Assembly (NCBI GenBank): GCA_019635485.1
Contig: JAHBZL010000005.1
Coordinates: forward strand, 78,202 to 142,201
DNA: 64,000 nucleotides
Direction of reading: 5' to 3'
Source of the DNA: Piscinibacter sp.
GTDB lineage: Bacteria > Pseudomonadota > Gammaproteobacteria > Burkholderiales > Burkholderiaceae_C
Part shown: positions 34,651 through 43,718 of the stretch, piece after piece
How the letters are laid out: each line of letters starts with the position of its first letter
How positions within the stretch are numbered: the first letter of the stretch is position 1
Notes under the pieces: generated by a model
Seen by the model: only the letters and a program-made list of their open reading frames with translations
Databases searched by the model: none
Told to the model about the DNA's origin: nothing
Position numbers and translations under genes: made by a program

Positions 34651-34673
34651 AGCCCCCACACTCACTGTGTTCG

Positions 34674-34750
34674 CTGCCCCCGAGGCCCGGAACGGGCCCC
34701 TTTGTGGCCCAGGGGGCGGCCGGCCTCCTTGGGGCGGCCCGGCGGAGGCC
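34674..34750 (+). repeat. GC-rich double hairpin between the permease genes, REP-like, overlapping a ribosome site
   Basis: The 103-base gap between the two permease genes holds two hairpins. The first pairs GGCCCG (34684-34689) with CGGGCC (34693-34698) over a 3-base loop, flanked by GCCCCC/GGGGGC arms. The second pairs GGCCTCC (34722-34728) with GGAGGCC (34744-34750). The right arm of the second contains the GGAGG ribosome site of the next gene, whose ATG is at 34754. The style resembles intergenic repeats common in Burkholderiales; whether copies exist elsewhere cannot be seen here. Confidence 0.55.
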
Positions 34751-34753
34751 GTC

Positions 34754-35806
34754 ATGAGCGCCGTCATCATGAATCCCCTGCCGGCGGCCCGCGCCGCCCG
34801 CTCCGAGGGCGTCTGGGCCGCTGCCTGGCGCCGCTTCCGGGGCGACCGGGTCGGCATGGTGTCGCTCGCCGTCGTCGGCGCCTTCGTGCTGCTGATCCTG
34901 GCCACGGCGCTCGGGCTCGTGGCGGCCGACTGGCAGACCGAGCGCGGCGTGCCGAATGCGCCGCCGACCTTCCTCGGCCCGTCGGCAAAGGAGCAGACCG
35001 AGGCACTGCCGGTGCCCAGCGGCCCGAACGTCGACATCTCCGATGTCGACCCGCTCGCGCCGCGCTACCAGGAGTGGGCCGAGCGCGCGGCCAAGCTGCG
35101 CACCGCGGAGATCGAGAAGCAGGACACGCTGCCGTTCGGCGGCGACCGACTCGGCCGCGACGTGCTGGCCAAGGCGATCAAGGGCACCGAGATCTCGCTG
35201 CTGGTGGGCGTGGCCGCGGCGCTGGTGGCCACCTTGATCGGCACCGTGCTGGGCGCGCTGGCCGGCTTCTTCGGCGGCAAGGTCGGCGACTTCCTCGAGT
35301 GGCTGTACAGCGTGTTCACGTCGATCCCCGACATCCTGCTGATCTTCGCCTTCGCGGCGGTGGTCGGGCGCGGCGTCGAGTCGGTGGTGCTGATCCTCGG
35401 CCTGACCGGCTGGACCGGCATCTACCGGCTGGTGCGCGCCGAATTCCTGAAGCACTCGGTGCGCGAGTACGTGCGTGCCGCCGAAGCCATCGGCGCCGGC
35501 GCCGGCGCGCGCATCTTCCGCCACATCCTGCCCAACGTCAGCCACGTCGTGCTGGTGCAGCTGTCGATCCTGGTGGTCGGCTTCATCAAGGCCGAGGTGA
35601 TCCTGTCGTACCTCGGGCTGGGCGTGCGCGTCGACCAGGTCTCGTGGGGCACCATGCTCGCCGAGGCGCAGACCGAGCTGATCCTCGGGCACTGGTGGCA
35701 GCTCGCCGCGGCCACCGCCTTCATGGCGGTGTTCGTGACCGCCTTCTCGATGATGACCGACGCGCTGCGCGATGCGCTGGATCCGAAGCTGCGGGGGGCC
35801 GAGTGA
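34754..35806 (+). CDS. Peptide ABC transporter permease, DppC/OppC type
   Basis: A 350-residue membrane protein. One span near residues 35-60 is followed by a long periplasmic loop (about 60-135), then five spans. The coupling loop is AAEAIGAGAGARIFRHILPN. The length and long loop resemble YejE/OppC. GGAGG precedes the ATG by five bases but can be hidden in a hairpin. The stop overlaps the ATG of the ATPase by one base (TGATG). Confidence 0.92.
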   Translation: MSAVIMNPLPAARAARSEGVWAAAWRRFRGDRVGMVSLAVVGAFVLLILATALGLVAADWQTERGVPNAPPTFLGPSAKEQTEALPVPSGPNVDISDVDPLAPRYQEWAERAAKLRTAEIEKQDTLPFGGDRLGRDVLAKAIKGTEISLLVGVAAALVATLIGTVLGALAGFFGGKVGDFLEWLYSVFTSIPDILLIFAFAAVVGRGVESVVLILGLTGWTGIYRLVRAEFLKHSVREYVRAAEAIGAGAGARIFRHILPNVSHVVLVQLSILVVGFIKAEVILSYLGLGVRVDQVSWGTMLAEAQTELILGHWWQLAAATAFMAVFVTAFSMMTDALRDALDPKLRGAE

Positions 35807-37500
35807 TGCTGCTGTCGATCCAGGATCTGCGCGTGCGCTTCCGGCTCGGCCGCGGCGCCAAGGCCACCTGGGCCGAGGCGGTCGGACGCGGCGACACCGG
35901 CGTCAGCTTCGAGGTGCCGGAGCACACCACGGTGGCGCTGGTCGGCGAGTCGGGTTCGGGCAAGAGCGTCACCGCGATGTCCATCCTGAACCTGCTGCCG
36001 GACAACGCCGAACGCCGCGGCACGATCCGCTTCCAGGACCGGGACCTGCTCGCCGCTCCGCTGGCCGAGCTGCAGACGCTGCGCGGGCGCGAGATCGCCT
36101 GCGTGTTCCAGGACCCGATGAGCTCGCTGAACCCGGTGTTCAGCGTCGCGCACCAGCTGTGCGAACCGCTCGTGCGGCACCTGGGCATGACGCGCCGCCA
36201 GGCCCTGGCGCGTGCCGAGGCGCTGCTCGCCGAGGTGGGCCTGCCGGAGCCGCGCCGGCGCCTGTCCGCCTATCCGCACGAGCTGTCCGGCGGGCAGCAG
36301 CAGCGCGTGATGATCGCGATGGCCCTGGCCTGCGAGCCCAAGCTGCTGATCGCCGACGAGCCGACCACCGCGCTGGACGTCACCATCCAGCGCCAGATCC
36401 TCGAGCTGCTGGCGCGACTGAAGGACAAGCACCGCATGAGCATGCTGTTCATCAGCCACGACCTCGGCGTGGTCGGCGAGATCGCCGATCGCGTGGTCGT
36501 GATGCGCCAGGGCACGGTGCGCGAGCAGGGGCCGGTGGCGGACATCTTCGCCCGCCCGCAGGACGCCTACACCAAGGCGCTGCTCGCCTGCCGCCCGACG
36601 CTGGAGCAGCGCAGCGCGCGGCTGATGGTCATCGACGAGCACATCGGCGGCACGGCGGCGGCGCGCGAGGCCAAGGCGAAGGACCCGCAGGCGCCGGTCA
36701 TCCTCGAGGTCGAGTCGCTGACCAAGAGCTTCTGGATCCGCCGCGGCGTGTTCGGCCGGCGCGAGTTCCAGGCCGTCAAGGGCGCGAGCTTCAAGCTGCG
36801 CCGCGGCCACACGCTCGGGGTCGTCGGCGAATCCGGCTCGGGCAAGACGACCATGGGCCTGGCGCTGCTGCGCCTGCACGAGGTCAGCGGCGGTCCGATC
36901 GGCGGCCGCGCACTGTTCGAGGGGCAGGACCTGCTGACGCTGAGCCGCGAACAGATGCTGCCGATGCGGCGCCGCATCCAGGTCGTGTTCCAGAACCCGT
37001 ATGCCTCGCTGAATCCGCGCTTCACCGTCGCGCAGACGCTGATGGAGCCGCTGGCCCTGCACGGCATCGGCCGCGACGACGCCGAGCGCCGCGGCCGCGC
37101 CAGCGCGCTGCTGGCCAAGGTCGGCCTGGACGACAGCGCGCTGCCGAAGTACCCGCACGAATTCTCCGGCGGCCAGCGGCAGCGCATCGCGATCGCGCGT
37201 TGCCTGACGCTGGACCCGGAACTGCTGGTGCTCGACGAGGCGGTCAGCGCGCTGGACGTCTCCGTGCAAGCCCAGGTGCTGAACCTGCTGAAGGACCTGC
37301 AGGACGAACTCGGCCTCGCCTACATCTTCATCAGCCACGACCTGGCCGTGGTGCGCTTCATGGCCGACGAGGTGCTGGTGATGAAGGACGGCCTGGTCGT
37401 CGAGCAGGCCGATGTGGCGCAGATCCTGGACGCGCCGCAGCAGGAGTACACGAAGCGGCTGCTCGGCGCCATTCCGCGCGGCTACCGGGCGGCGGCCTGA
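35806..37500 (+). CDS. Fused double ATPase of the peptide ABC transporter (YejF/DppDF type)
   Basis: A 564-residue protein with two complete ABC domains. Domain 1 has [24 protein letters not shown] and [12 protein letters not shown]. Domain 2, from about residue 305, has [24 protein letters not shown] and [12 protein letters not shown]. This is a fusion of DppD-like and DppF-like subunits as in YejF. The DEAVSALD in the second Walker B is the common variant. It completes the importer with the two permeases; the three receptors are encoded divergently. Confidence 0.94.
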   Translation: MLLSIQDLRVRFRLGRGAKATWAEAVGRGDTGVSFEVPEHTTVALVGESGSGKSVTAMSILNLLPDNAERRGTIRFQDRDLLAAPLAELQTLRGREIACVFQDPMSSLNPVFSVAHQLCEPLVRHLGMTRRQALARAEALLAEVGLPEPRRRLSAYPHELSGGQQQRVMIAMALACEPKLLIADEPTTALDVTIQRQILELLARLKDKHRMSMLFISHDLGVVGEIADRVVVMRQGTVREQGPVADIFARPQDAYTKALLACRPTLEQRSARLMVIDEHIGGTAAAREAKAKDPQAPVILEVESLTKSFWIRRGVFGRREFQAVKGASFKLRRGHTLGVVGESGSGKTTMGLALLRLHEVSGGPIGGRALFEGQDLLTLSREQMLPMRRRIQVVFQNPYASLNPRFTVAQTLMEPLALHGIGRDDAERRGRASALLAKVGLDDSALPKYPHEFSGGQRQRIAIARCLTLDPELLVLDEAVSALDVSVQAQVLNLLKDLQDELGLAYIFISHDLAVVRFMADEVLVMKDGLVVEQADVAQILDAPQQEYTKRLLGAIPRGYRAAA

Positions 37501-37591
37501 CCCCGATTCCCGCCAGGGCGCTTCCCGCCGACCCGGGCCGCGACGAATCACGTCGGGCTTGTATCGAAGCACTTACATATGGGCCGCGTTT

Positions 37592-37603
37592 CGACCGCGG
37601 TCG
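37592..37603. promoter_or_regulatory. Perfect 12-bp palindrome, candidate upstream activator site
   Basis: CGACCGCGGTCG is a perfect palindrome about 70-80 bases upstream of the sigma-54 promoter. Enhancer-binding proteins that open sigma-54 promoters use dyad sites at such distances. A chance GC palindrome cannot be excluded. Confidence 0.35.
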
Positions 37604-37671
37604 TCGGCGCCCGCAGCGCCGAATCGAGCCCCGCGCGTGACTTTTGGCACAGGTCGCGGAATTGGGGGACA

Positions 37672-37686
37672 TGGCACGGGGATTGC
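37672..37686 (+). promoter_or_regulatory. Sigma-54 promoter (-24/-12)
   Basis: TGGCAC (37672-37677), five bases, then TTGC (37683-37686) matches the sigma-54 consensus TGGCAC-N5-TTGC without mismatch. Transcription would start near 37698, about 70 bases before the first small gene. A second TGGCAC at 37645-37650 lacks the -12 element. Dependence on an enhancer-binding activator is implied by the promoter type. Confidence 0.75.
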
Positions 37687-37767
37687 GCATGACACGGCAC
37701 AGCGCCGGGAGTCGACACCGATCGTGACGGCCCCGACCGAGGACACTCAAAGGACGTCGTTCACATC

Positions 37768-37989
37768 ATGCCGCTGATCCGCTCCGCCCCCACGCCGACC
37801 CGCCGCCTCCGGCCTGCCGGACCCCATTGCCGCGGTGGTGCCTCGTCGCTGCTGCGCCTGGCCAACCCGGCCACGCCGCGCCTGCCGAAGGCGCCGGACC
37901 TGTCCGGCTGGATCAGCAAGGCGGCCGGCATGCTGGGCGTGGGCGAGCCGCGCTTCCCGGCGTTCGCCGCCAGCGAGCTGAGCAGCTGA
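37768..37989 (+). CDS. Small Pro/Ala-rich protein of unknown function, sigma-54 controlled
   Basis: A 73-residue frame (MPLIRSAPTP ... ELSS). I do not recognise it. The N-terminal half is basic and Pro-rich with Arg clusters. Residues 36-45 read TPRLPKAPDL, followed by a more amphipathic part (SGWISKAAGMLGVGEPRF). The motif TP-x2-PKAP-x-L recurs in the next small gene. AAAGGA lies 13 bases upstream of the ATG, a long spacing. The case for reality is the perfect sigma-54 promoter in front, the shared motif and the terminator behind. No signal peptide or span is visible. Confidence 0.5.
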   Translation: MPLIRSAPTPTRRLRPAGPHCRGGASSLLRLANPATPRLPKAPDLSGWISKAAGMLGVGEPRFPAFAASELSS

Positions 37990-38018
37990 TTCGAGGGATC
38001 GAAGCGAGGGCCTCCACC

Positions 38019-38183
38019 ATGCCGGCACCGACCATGCCCTTCACCCCGCGTGTCGTGACCCCGCTGGCGCCCAAGGCGCCGGTGCTGAAGCCGACCAACG
38101 CGTCGCGGCCGTCCAAGATCCTGCAGACCGGCCGCGCGCCGGAGCAGCTGTCCTTGTTCCTGCGCCCGAGCGGCGCACGCTGA
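38019..38183 (+). CDS. Small Pro-rich protein of unknown function sharing a motif with the upstream gene
   Basis: A 54-residue frame (MPAPTMPFTP ... RPSGAR). I do not recognise it. Residues 14-23 read TPLAPKAPVL, matching TP-x2-PKAP-x-L of the upstream product; the rest is basic and contains APEQLSLFLRP near the end. GAGG sits nine bases before the ATG, a good ribosome site. It begins 29 bases after the upstream stop and is followed by a strong terminator, so the two genes form one short transcript. Confidence 0.55.
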   Translation: MPAPTMPFTPRVVTPLAPKAPVLKPTNASRPSKILQTGRAPEQLSLFLRPSGAR

Positions 38184-38213
38184 AAGGTTTTTGCGGACTG
38201 ACACCTGTCCACC

Positions 38214-38282
38214 AGGGAAGCGGGCAATCCGGGGAGGTTGAGAGCGAGCCCCGGGCCACTGTCCCGCTTCCCTTCCTTTTTT
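38214..38282 (+). terminator. Nested hairpin terminator of the small-gene operon
   Basis: AGGGAAGCGGG (38214-38224) pairs perfectly with CCCGCTTCCCT (38263-38273), and CCTTTTTT follows. Inside the loop CCGGGG (38229-38234) pairs with CCCCGG (38249-38254). The outer 11-bp stem plus T run is a standard intrinsic terminator; the inner stem is an added structure. Confidence 0.8.
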
Positions 38283-38367
38283 GGTGTCAGGCCGGGCAAG
38301 CCCTCTGCGCGGGAGCGCAGGGTCGGGCCCACACTGCCCGGGTCGTTGAACTTCCGACCCCGAGCCC

Positions 38368-39360
38368 ATGAATGCATCGTCCCGCCGCCGCGTGCTCGCG
38401 CTCGCCGCTGCCGCCCTGCTCCCCGCCCTCGCGCTGGCCGACGGCCCCTGGCCGTCCAAGCCCGTGCGCATCGTCGTCCCCTTCGCGGCCGGCGGCACCA
38501 CCGACATCCTGGCCCGCGCACTGGCGCCCGAGCTGAGCCGCGTGTTCGGCCAGCCCTTCATCGTCGACAACAAGCCGGGCGCCGGCGGCAACGTGGGCGC
38601 CGACAACGTCGCGAAGTCGCCCGCGGACGGCTACTCGCTACTGATGGGCACGGTGGGCACGCACGCGATCAATTCCTCGCTGTACCCGAAGATGCCGTAC
38701 GACCACGTGAAGGACTTCGCGCCCATCACGCTGGTGGCCGGCGTGCCCAACGTGCTGGTGATGAACCCGGCCAAGGCGGAGTCGTACGGCATCCATTCGG
38801 TGCCGGACCTGATCCGCGTCGCCAAGGCGCAGCCGGGCAAGCTGAACATGGCTTCGTCGGGCAACGGCACCTCGATCCACCTCGCCGGCGAGCTGTTCAA
38901 GACCATGACCGGCACCTACATGGTCCACTTCCCGTACCGCGGGTCGGGGCCGGCGCTGCTGGACCTGATCGGCGGCAACATGGACCTGATGTTCGACAAC
39001 CTGCCCTCGGCGATGCCGCAGATCCGCGCCGGCAAGCTGAAGGCGCTGGCCGTCACCAGCGCCCAACGCAGCGCGGCGATTCCCGAGCTGCCGACCATCG
39101 CGGAAGCCGGCCCGCTGAAGGGCTTCGAGGCCAGCTCCTGGTTCGGCCTGCTGGCGCCGGCCGGCACGCCGCCCGAGATCATCCAGCGCGTGCAGCAGGA
39201 GACGGCCAAGGCGCTGGCCAGCCCGGCGATCAAGGAACGGCTGCTGGCGCAGGGCGCGATCCCGGGCGGCAACACGCCGGCCGAGTTCGCGGCGATGATC
39301 GACGCCGAAACCAGGAAGTGGGCGCAGGTGGTCAAGGCCTCGGGCGCGAAGGTCGACTGA
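38368..39360 (+). CDS. Bug-family substrate-binding protein
   Basis: A complete 330-residue Bug/TctC receptor. Signal peptide about residues 1-24 ([18 protein letters not shown]). Mature part [20 protein letters not shown] with the carboxylate-binding loop, then [20 protein letters not shown] and [20 protein letters not shown], all diagnostic. It binds an organic acid in the periplasm. No TctA/TctB genes are near, which is common for Bug proteins in Burkholderiales. A SulP transporter follows after 16 bases, possibly co-transcribed. Confidence 0.92.
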   Translation: MNASSRRRVLALAAAALLPALALADGPWPSKPVRIVVPFAAGGTTDILARALAPELSRVFGQPFIVDNKPGAGGNVGADNVAKSPADGYSLLMGTVGTHAINSSLYPKMPYDHVKDFAPITLVAGVPNVLVMNPAKAESYGIHSVPDLIRVAKAQPGKLNMASSGNGTSIHLAGELFKTMTGTYMVHFPYRGSGPALLDLIGGNMDLMFDNLPSAMPQIRAGKLKALAVTSAQRSAAIPELPTIAEAGPLKGFEASSWFGLLAPAGTPPEIIQRVQQETAKALASPAIKERLLAQGAIPGGNTPAEFAAMIDAETRKWAQVVKASGAKVD

Positions 39361-39376
39361 CCGATACTCGGGAGGC

Positions 39377-41053
39377 ATGCTCGCCGACCGACTGCGCCGT
39401 TACCGCGACCGCGACCTGCGCGACGACCTCGTCGCCGGCTTCATCGTCGCGATCCTGCTGATCCCCCAGAGCCTGGCCTACGCGCTGCTGGCCGGGCTGC
39501 CGCCGCAGATCGGCGTCTACGCCAGCCTGCTGCCGATGCTGGCGTACGCGGCGCTCGGCTCGTCGAGCGTCAACTCGGTCGGGCCGGTCGCCGTCGTCGC
39601 GCTGATGACGGCGCAGGCCGTGCAGCCGCTGCTCACGCAGGGGGTGGCGGCGCACGACGCGGCGCTGGTGCTGGCCGCCGAGACCGGGCTGCTGCTGGCG
39701 GCGGCGGCCCTGTTCAAGCTAGACGCGCTGGCGGCGCTGCTGTCCACGCCGGTGCTGCACGGATTCTCGACCGGTGCGGCGCTGGTGATCTCGCTGTCGC
39801 AGCTGCCGGCGCTGCTGGGCAGCGATGCGCGCGGCTTCACCGCGCCCGAGGTGCTGCAATCCTGGTGGCAGGCCGGCCGCGCGGGCCACCTGCTGACGGC
39901 CGCGATCGGCGGGACCGCCCTCGCCCTGCTGGTGCTGGCGCGGCGCCACGCGCGCGCGCTGCTCGCGCGCTGGCTGGCGGCGCGCCATGCGACGCTGGCC
40001 GCGCGCTGCGCCCCGCTGGCGGTGATTGCGCTGGCGATCGCGGTGGCCTGGGCGCTCGATGCCGGCGGCCGCGGCGTCGCGCTGGTCGGCGCGCTGCCGC
40101 CGTTCGCGGTGCCGCTCGGCTGGCCACCGCTGCGGCAGGAGCTGTGGCTCGCGCTGCTGCCCTCGGCCGTGCCGCTCGCGCTGGTCACGTTCGTCAGCAG
40201 CCTGGCCGTGTCCGAAGGGCTGGCGCTGCGCCGCCGCGAGCAGGTCGACGCGCGCCGCGAATTGGCCGGGCTGGCCGGGGCCAACGTGGCCGCGGCATTC
40301 GCCGCGGCGATGCCGGTGGGCGGCAGCTTCTCGCGTGGTGCGGTCAACGCGGAGGCCGGCGCGCGCACGCGGGCGGCCGGCGCCTGGACAGCCGGCTTCA
40401 TGGCGCTGGCGATGCTGCTGCTGGCGGCGCCGCTCGCGCTGCTGCCCAAGGCCGTGCTGGCAGCGAGCATCGTGCTGGCGGTGCTGGGCGTCGTCGAGTG
40501 GCGCGCGTTCGCCGAAGCCTGGCGCTACGCGCGCAGCGAGTTCGTCGTGATGGTCGTGGTGGCACTGCTGACGCTGCTGGTCAGCTCGCAGTGGGCGCTG
40601 GCCGTCGGCGTCGCGCTGTCGGTCGGGTTGCTGCTGCAGCGCAGCGCGAACCCGCACGTCGCGCGCATCGGCCGCGTCGGCGACACCGAGCACTACCGCA
40701 ACGTCGATCGCCACGCGGTGCAGTGCGTGCCCGGCGTGCTGGCGCTGCGCATCGACGAGAGCCTGCTGTTCACCAACGCGCGCCGGCTGGCCGGCGTGGT
40801 CGCCCAGCATCTGGCGGCGCTGCCGGACACACGCCGCGTCGTGCTGCTGATGTCGCCGGTGAACCGGATCGACTTCAGCGCCTACGAGGCGCTGCGTGCG
40901 GTGCACGACCTGCTGGCCGAGCGCGGCATCCGGCTCGACCTGTCGGAGGTCAAGGGGCCGGTGATGGACGCCTTGCGCGCCGGGCGCTGGGAGGACTGGT
41001 TCCGCGGCCGCGTCTACCTCAGCCACCACCAGGGCATGGTGGCCGGCGACTGA
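39377..41053 (+). CDS. SulP-family anion transporter with C-terminal STAS domain
   Basis: A 558-residue membrane protein. About 11-12 hydrophobic segments cover residues 15-425, opening with LVAGFIVAILLIPQSLAYAL, the SulP signature region. A STAS domain occupies about 440-545 (VLALRIDESLLFTNARRL, RVVLLMSPVNRIDFSAYEAL). Members carry sulfate, bicarbonate or C4-dicarboxylates. GGAGG directly precedes the ATG. The stop abuts the stop of the convergent HDOD gene in TGATCA. Confidence 0.9.
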   Translation: MLADRLRRYRDRDLRDDLVAGFIVAILLIPQSLAYALLAGLPPQIGVYASLLPMLAYAALGSSSVNSVGPVAVVALMTAQAVQPLLTQGVAAHDAALVLAAETGLLLAAAALFKLDALAALLSTPVLHGFSTGAALVISLSQLPALLGSDARGFTAPEVLQSWWQAGRAGHLLTAAIGGTALALLVLARRHARALLARWLAARHATLAARCAPLAVIALAIAVAWALDAGGRGVALVGALPPFAVPLGWPPLRQELWLALLPSAVPLALVTFVSSLAVSEGLALRRREQVDARRELAGLAGANVAAAFAAAMPVGGSFSRGAVNAEAGARTRAAGAWTAGFMALAMLLLAAPLALLPKAVLAASIVLAVLGVVEWRAFAEAWRYARSEFVVMVVVALLTLLVSSQWALAVGVALSVGLLLQRSANPHVARIGRVGDTEHYRNVDRHAVQCVPGVLALRIDESLLFTNARRLAGVVAQHLAALPDTRRVVLLMSPVNRIDFSAYEALRAVHDLLAERGIRLDLSEVKGPVMDALRAGRWEDWFRGRVYLSHHQGMVAGD

Positions 41054-41881
41054 TCAGCCGGGGACGCGCTCGCGCGAGACCGCGTTCTCGATCTGCTCCT
41101 GCACGCGGCGCGCGCCGCGCAGCACCAGCGACGGATCGAGTTCGGCCTGCGGCGCGACCTTGGCCGCGACGCCGTCGAGCGAGTCCGGATTGGTCATCAG
41201 CGCATGGGCCAGCGCGGACAGCGCGCAGATCGCGCGCCGCGGCACCTGCATCGGCAATTGCAGCGTCGCATTGACCATGACATGGAAGCGCACGGCGGAG
41301 ACGGCCGGTGCCGACAGGCCCCAGGTCTCGCACAGCGCGGCCCCGAGTGCGTCGTGGCTGACGCCGAACTCGTCGTGCTCGAGCAGCAGCAGGTCCTCGT
41401 CGTCGCGTGCCGCCTTCAGCAGCGTGCGGTAGCGCTCCGGCGCATGCCGGAACAGCACCGCCTTGCCACATTCCTCGAACAGCCCGGCCGAGTGGGCCGC
41501 CCACGGGTCCACGCCGAGGGCCTGGCCGATGCGGCCCATCAGCAGGCCGCGCACCGCGGCCCGCTCCCACAGCGGATCGAGCTCAGGCGCCGGCGGGAAG
41601 ACGGCGCGCAGCCCCATCTCGAAGGTCACCGCGGCGACTTCACGGGTGCCGATGTAAGTGATCGCCTGCTGTACGCTTTGGACGCGCCCGGACAGGCCGT
41701 ACAGCGAGGAGTTCACCGCCTTCAGCACCGCCGACGCGAGCGCCATGTCGGCGCTGATCAGGCCGCTGACCGCCTGCAGGTTCACCTCTTCGTCGGCCAG
41801 CAGCAGCGACAGCTTGACGAGCGACTCCGGCTGGGCCGGAACGTCGATGTTCAGTGAGCGCAGTTCCTTGTCGATCGGCAT
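41054..41881 (-). CDS. HDOD domain protein
   Basis: A 275-residue protein filled by an HDOD domain (about 10-210): LADEEVNLQAVSGLISADMA, LKAVNSSLYGL, VQQAITYIGTREV and AGLFEECGKAVLF. HDOD domains lack the catalytic HD pair and act as non-enzymatic signalling modules in motility, stress and c-di-GMP networks. No other output domain is fused. The start is not certain; an ATG 30 bases upstream is possible. The 310-base gap upstream (to 42191) has no gene. Confidence 0.82.
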   Translation of the reverse strand: MPIDKELRSLNIDVPAQPESLVKLSLLLADEEVNLQAVSGLISADMALASAVLKAVNSSLYGLSGRVQSVQQAITYIGTREVAAVTFEMGLRAVFPPAPELDPLWERAAVRGLLMGRIGQALGVDPWAAHSAGLFEECGKAVLFRHAPERYRTLLKAARDDEDLLLLEHDEFGVSHDALGAALCETWGLSAPAVSAVRFHVMVNATLQLPMQVPRRAICALSALAHALMTNPDSLDGVAAKVAPQAELDPSLVLRGARRVQEQIENAVSRERVPG

Positions 41882-41993
41882 GGCGGGAGCTTCGTGGGGT
41901 CGCCGTCGCATCGTAGGGGCGGGCGGCGCCGGCCAGGCGCGAAAAAGGCGGACGTTCCCCGCACTGTTTTCGCGCACGGTGCCGCCCAAATGG

Positions 41994-42025
41994 AAGGGGC
42001 GCCGGTGTGAACACCGGCGCCCCTT
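41994..42025 (-). terminator. Strong 14-bp perfect hairpin downstream of the sensor kinase gene
   Basis: AAGGGGCGCCGGTG (41994-42007) and CACCGGCGCCCCTT (42012-42025) pair perfectly over a TGAA loop. On the minus strand it lies 167 bases after the sensor kinase stop and before the HDOD gene. The T run is weak (CCATTTGG), so termination is probable but not certain. The rest of the gap holds a second imperfect GC hairpin at 42121-42143. Confidence 0.6.
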
Positions 42026-42191
42026 GCATTTATACATGACCGCTTGCTGCGGCCTGTCAGAGTGTCGCGTCCTGCGGCAGAGCCGCGGCGCGTTTCGAGT
42101 CTCCTCAGTCCCCCGCCGTGGCGGGCCCCCAGGGGGTACCCGCTGCGAGTGCGCGAACTGTAGGCGCCACACCCTGGTCGGTCAGCAGGGC

Positions 42192-43718
42192 TTACCCTGA
42201 AACCGCCGCCGGAAGCCAGAGCCGGACCTGCGTGCCAGCGCCGGGCTGGCTGGCCACGTCGACCCGGCCGCCGTGCAGCTCGGCAATGCGCTTGACGATC
42301 GCCAGGCCGAGGCCCTTGCCCCCTTCGCCGGTGGCCGGCGCGACGCTCTGGCGCGCCTGGTAGAAGCGGTCGAACAGGTGCGGCAGGTCGGCCGCGGCGA
42401 TGCCCGGGCCGCTGTCGGCCACGCAGACCTCGAGCTGCCCGTCGCGGCGCAGCGCCGACAGCACGATCGCCGCGCCGCGGCTGCAGAACTTCAGCGCGTT
42501 GTCGACCAGGTTCGCCACCGCGCGCTCGAACAGCTCGACGTCCAGCGCCGCCACCGCCGGCCCGGCATCGACGGGCTCGTCGATGCGCAGCGTGACGCCC
42601 TGGCTGGCGGCGCGCTCGGCGAAACGGGCGCGGATCTGGTCCAGCAGCTCGACCGCGTCGACCGGCTCGCGGCGCAGCTCGAAGGCCGGCTCATCCAGCC
42701 GCGCCAGGTCGCCGAGCGACTGCACCAGCCGGGCCGCATTGCGCGTGTTGCGCAGCGCCACCTCGACCAGGCGGTGGTCCTCCGCGCGGGCCGGGTCCTC
42801 GCTCCAGCGGGCCTGCAGCGTCTCCAGGCACGCCACGGTGGCGGTCAGCGGCGAGCGCAGGTCGTGCGACAGGTTGCTGACACCCTCGCGGCGGAAGTGG
42901 TCGAGCCGGCGCAGCGCGGCCCATTGCCGGCGCAGCGTCTCCAGCATCATCGCGAACGCGCCGGTCAGCTGGCCGAACTCGTCGCGGCCGGGCGCCGCCA
43001 GCAGCGCCGGCGGCGTGCTGCCGGGGTCATCCTCCAGGCCGCGCGCGGACAGGCTGGCCACCGCCTCGGTCAGGCGGCGCAGGGGCCGCGTGACCGCCGC
43101 GATGATCAGCGCGGCGAACAGCGTGGCCAGCGCGACGATGCCGGCGATCGGCGCCAGCGTCGGCCCGGCCAGACTGCGGCGCAGCGCGGCCCAGCGCGCC
43201 GCCGGAGAGTCGTCGGTGTGGCAGACGAGGTAGAGGTAGCCGGCCACGTTGGCCTCGTTGCGGATCACCGCGCGGCGCAGCGGCCAGGCCGCGATCACGG
43301 CGTCGGCGTCCATGCGCTCGGGGTCGTCGCCCATCACGTAGCCCGTGCCGCGCCCGCCACGGCCGCGCTCGACGGCCGCCTGCACCGGCCCGAGCGCCAC
43401 CTTGAACCCCGGCGAGAGCGCCGTCTGCCCGGTGCTGACGATCACCGTGCCCTCGCCGTCGAGCACGTACAGCTGGGTGTCCGGCTCGTACAGCACCAGC
43501 CCGCGCAGCCAGGCGCGGAACTCCTCCGGCTGGCGCTGCTGCAGGTCCAGCAGGTCGTCGTAGTTCGCGGTGACGCGCGCCAGGAACGCGTTGGCGCGCT
43601 GGAAGGTCGTCTCGTGCTCGAAGCGCTGGAAGCCGTACAGCACCGCGGTGATCACGCCCAGCGCGGTCACCAGGCCGGTGGCCAGCACGGTGAGGGCCAG
43701 CTTGAGCCGGACCGTCAT
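42192..43718 (-). CDS. Sensor histidine kinase
   Basis: A 508-residue two-span kinase. Spans at about 7-29 and 188-210 enclose a periplasmic sensor region. A HAMP domain follows (TRPLRRLTEAVASLS). The phospho-acceptor is His285 in NLSHDLRSPLT. The ATPase domain has VDNALKF (N box), DSGPGI (G1) and GKGLGLAIVKRI (G2). The ATG overlaps the response regulator stop by one base; a GTG three bases earlier is also possible. Ligand unknown. Confidence 0.92.
   Translation of the reverse strand: MTVRLKLALTVLATGLVTALGVITAVLYGFQRFEHETTFQRANAFLARVTANYDDLLDLQQRQPEEFRAWLRGLVLYEPDTQLYVLDGEGTVIVSTGQTALSPGFKVALGPVQAAVERGRGGRGTGYVMGDDPERMDADAVIAAWPLRRAVIRNEANVAGYLYLVCHTDDSPAARWAALRRSLAGPTLAPIAGIVALATLFAALIIAAVTRPLRRLTEAVASLSARGLEDDPGSTPPALLAAPGRDEFGQLTGAFAMMLETLRRQWAALRRLDHFRREGVSNLSHDLRSPLTATVACLETLQARWSEDPARAEDHRLVEVALRNTRNAARLVQSLGDLARLDEPAFELRREPVDAVELLDQIRARFAERAASQGVTLRIDEPVDAGPAVAALDVELFERAVANLVDNALKFCSRGAAIVLSALRRDGQLEVCVADSGPGIAAADLPHLFDRFYQARQSVAPATGEGGKGLGLAIVKRIAELHGGRVDVASQPGAGTQVRLWLPAAVSG

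Noticed and set aside
37645-37650. A second sigma-54 -24 element (TGGCAC)
   Set aside because: No TTGC-type -12 element follows at the required spacing.
41994-42025. The 14-bp perfect hairpin as a small RNA or insertion-sequence end
   Set aside because: No partner repeat, target duplication or transposase is nearby; position after the kinase gene fits a terminator better.
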